DNA of 6,712 bases from DASSHC01 sp035693105 (GTDB lineage Bacteria; Chloroflexota; Chloroflexia; Thermomicrobiales; Thermomicrobiaceae), in assembly GCA_035693105.1 (NCBI GenBank), contig DASSHC010000336.1, forward strand, positions 1 through 6,712. Direction: 5' to 3'. Position 1 is the first letter of the stretch, and each line of letters begins with the position of its first letter. The notes under the pieces are model-generated. The model was given only the letters and a program-made list of their open reading frames with translations, searched no databases and was not told the origin of the DNA. Shown here piece after piece: positions 5,738-6,712 of this stretch. The position numbers and the translations under genes are program-made.

Positions 5738-6631
5738 CTACACCTCCGCTTCCGGCTCCCAGCGCCAGCCGCGCCCGGCACGGCGCACGCGGCCGATGCC
5801 GGGGAAGGGGAAGTGGTAGATGAGGATGCGGGCGTTGTCGGCGGCGGCGCGGTCGTAGATGCGGCGGCGGGTGGCCAGCGCCTGCGCCGGGTCCCAATCG
5901 AAGGCGGGGTGCCACTCCGGCTCGGCCAGGTGGATCGGGTTGATTGCCACGTCGACCAGGTTGAGCAACTGCTCGTTGCCCGACGCGATCGTCAGCGCCA
6001 TGTGGTGCGAGGTGTGGCCCGGCGCGGGCAGGGCGTAGATGCCGGGCACGATCTCCTCGCCCTCGGTCCCGCCGATCAACTCGAGCCGCGGCTCGATCGG
6101 CGGCAGGTACTGCCGGGCCCAGGCGCCCATGAACTGGTCCAGCTCGCCCAGGTTGTGCAACGTGCCGGCCATCGCCTTCGCCAGCACCTGCTCGTCGGTC
6201 CAGAAATCCCACTCGCCCTGGCGCATTACGTAGCGCGCGTTGGGGAAGGCGGGGAGCCCCTCGGCGTCGATGGTGCCGGCGATGTGGTCGGGGTGGCCGT
6301 GGGTCAGGATGACGGTGTCGATCTCCCCCGGATCGACCCCTGCCGCGCGCAGGTTGGCGAGCAGCTTGCCGGTGGCGGGCGTGAAGGCGCCGACCCCGGT
6401 GTCGATCAGCACGCGGTTCCGCCCGGTGTCGACAACCACCGAGGTCAGCGACGACTCGACCATGTCGGTCGGTTTGCCGTGCGCGACGAGCACGCGCTCG
6501 CGCTCTGTATCGCTCGGGTTGCCGAAGACGACCGCCGCCGGAAAGGCCGACACGCCGTCGGTCACGGCCAGACACTGGAAGTCGCCCACCCGGAAGCGGT
6601 AGCTGCCGGCGGATTGCGGTTGCTCGTTCAC
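5738..6631 (-). CDS. MBL-fold metallohydrolase
   Basis: This is a 297-residue metallo-beta-lactamase-fold hydrolase with a complete dinuclear metal site: HGHPDH (His111, His113, Asp115, His116), His206 in APGHTSHH, Asp227 in LVDVA and His273 in IYHFPFPG. The fold begins with the SSLTSVVVDTGRNRVLIDTG strands (60-79). The insert with MRQGEWDFW (136-144) and the PAFDWDPAQAL / YHFPFPG ending place it in the large lactonase-like branch (AHL lactonase AiiA/YtnP relatives). The substrate cannot be told: a lactone, ester or thioester is possible. No signal peptide is seen, so it is probably cytosolic. The GTG at 6629-6631 has a perfect AGGAGG seven bases upstream. The longer frame starting at 6685 has no site and adds an unstructured 18 residues. 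A DUF1360-like gene lies downstream on the same strand. Confidence 0.9.
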   Translation of the reverse strand: MNEQPQSAGSYRFRVGDFQCLAVTDGVSAFPAAVVFGNPSDTERERVLVAHGKPTDMVESSLTSVVVDTGRNRVLIDTGVGAFTPATGKLLANLRAAGVDPGEIDTVILTHGHPDHIAGTIDAEGLPAFPNARYVMRQGEWDFWTDEQVLAKAMAGTLHNLGELDQFMGAWARQYLPPIEPRLELIGGTEGEEIVPGIYALPAPGHTSHHMALTIASGNEQLLNLVDVAINPIHLAEPEWHPAFDWDPAQALATRRRIYDRAAADNARILIYHFPFPGIGRVRRAGRGWRWEPEAEV

Positions 6632-6638
6632 TACGGTT

Positions 6639-6644
6639 CCTCCT
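6639..6644 (-). promoter_or_regulatory. Shine-Dalgarno site deciding the MBL hydrolase GTG start
   Basis: The minus strand reads AGGAGG seven bases before the GTG at 6629-6631. This is the strongest initiation signal around this gene and supports a non-ATG start. Confidence 0.8.
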
Positions 6645-6690
6645 CTCGCGCACGGGGACTGGCCATCAAGAAGCTTAGGTGCCACATGAG

Positions 6691-6712
6691 GACGGATCCC
6701 TCGACTGCGCTC
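6691..6712 (-). repeat. Possible fragment of a dispersed GAGCGCAGTCGA-type repeat
   Basis: The last bases, on the minus strand, read GAGCGCAGTCGAGGGATCCG. This resembles the GAGCG(C/T)AG(T/C)(C/G)GAAGGATC segment that recurs between genes in many Chloroflexota and other bacteria. The window ends inside it, so the element cannot be delimited. Confidence 0.3.

Noticed and set aside
5526..6653. 375-codon open frame on the minus strand overlapping the MBL gene
   Set aside because: It is out of frame with the clear MBL-fold gene and the DUF1360-like gene, and is composed almost wholly of Arg, Gly, Ala and Pro.

Overview
The window is a GC-rich bacterial segment, around 70% GC by eye, with strong G/C preference at third codon positions in every gene. 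The gene mix is a zinc-ribbon threonine synthase, a glucose-dehydrogenase-type SDR, a luciferase-like (LLM) oxidoreductase, a DUF5305-like membrane protein, a DUF1360-like membrane protein and an MBL-fold hydrolase. Together with GC-rich palindromic intergenic repeats, this suggests a Chloroflexota-like (Thermomicrobia/Sphaerobacter-type) or actinobacterial-like host. That placement is inference; there is no rRNA or other phylogenetic marker here.

Layout from left to right. Bases 1-338 (minus) hold the 5' part of a P-loop nucleotide-kinase-like gene that runs off the left edge. Just upstream of it on the same strand, 6 bases away, is a threonine-synthase-like gene (345-1463, minus), so the two form a probable operon. 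A divergent intergenic region (1464-1616) separates this pair from a glucose 1-dehydrogenase-like SDR gene (1617-2399, plus). The SDR converges, with a 26-base gap, on an LLM-class oxidoreductase gene (2426-3331, minus). Bases 3332-3616 are non-coding and carry a candidate promoter for the LLM gene and a conspicuous composite palindromic repeat (3473-3574). A DUF5305-like multi-pass membrane protein (3617-5026, plus) follows. It converges on a minus-strand pair: an MBL-fold metallohydrolase (5738-6631), with a DUF1360-like small membrane protein (5126-5650) downstream of it.

The genes look like ordinary chromosomal metabolic and membrane functions arranged in short independent units. Nothing ties them into one pathway, and no phage, transposase, CRISPR, toxin-antitoxin or defence module is visible. 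Most start codons were moved inward from the longest reading frame on the strength of Shine-Dalgarno sequences and family alignment. Four starts have convincing Shine-Dalgarno support: threonine synthase, SDR, LLM and MBL. The least characterised gene is the DUF5305-like protein, which has an unusual N-terminal membrane extension. The most conspicuous non-coding structure is the double-hairpin palindrome upstream of it. I see no convincing new biological system.
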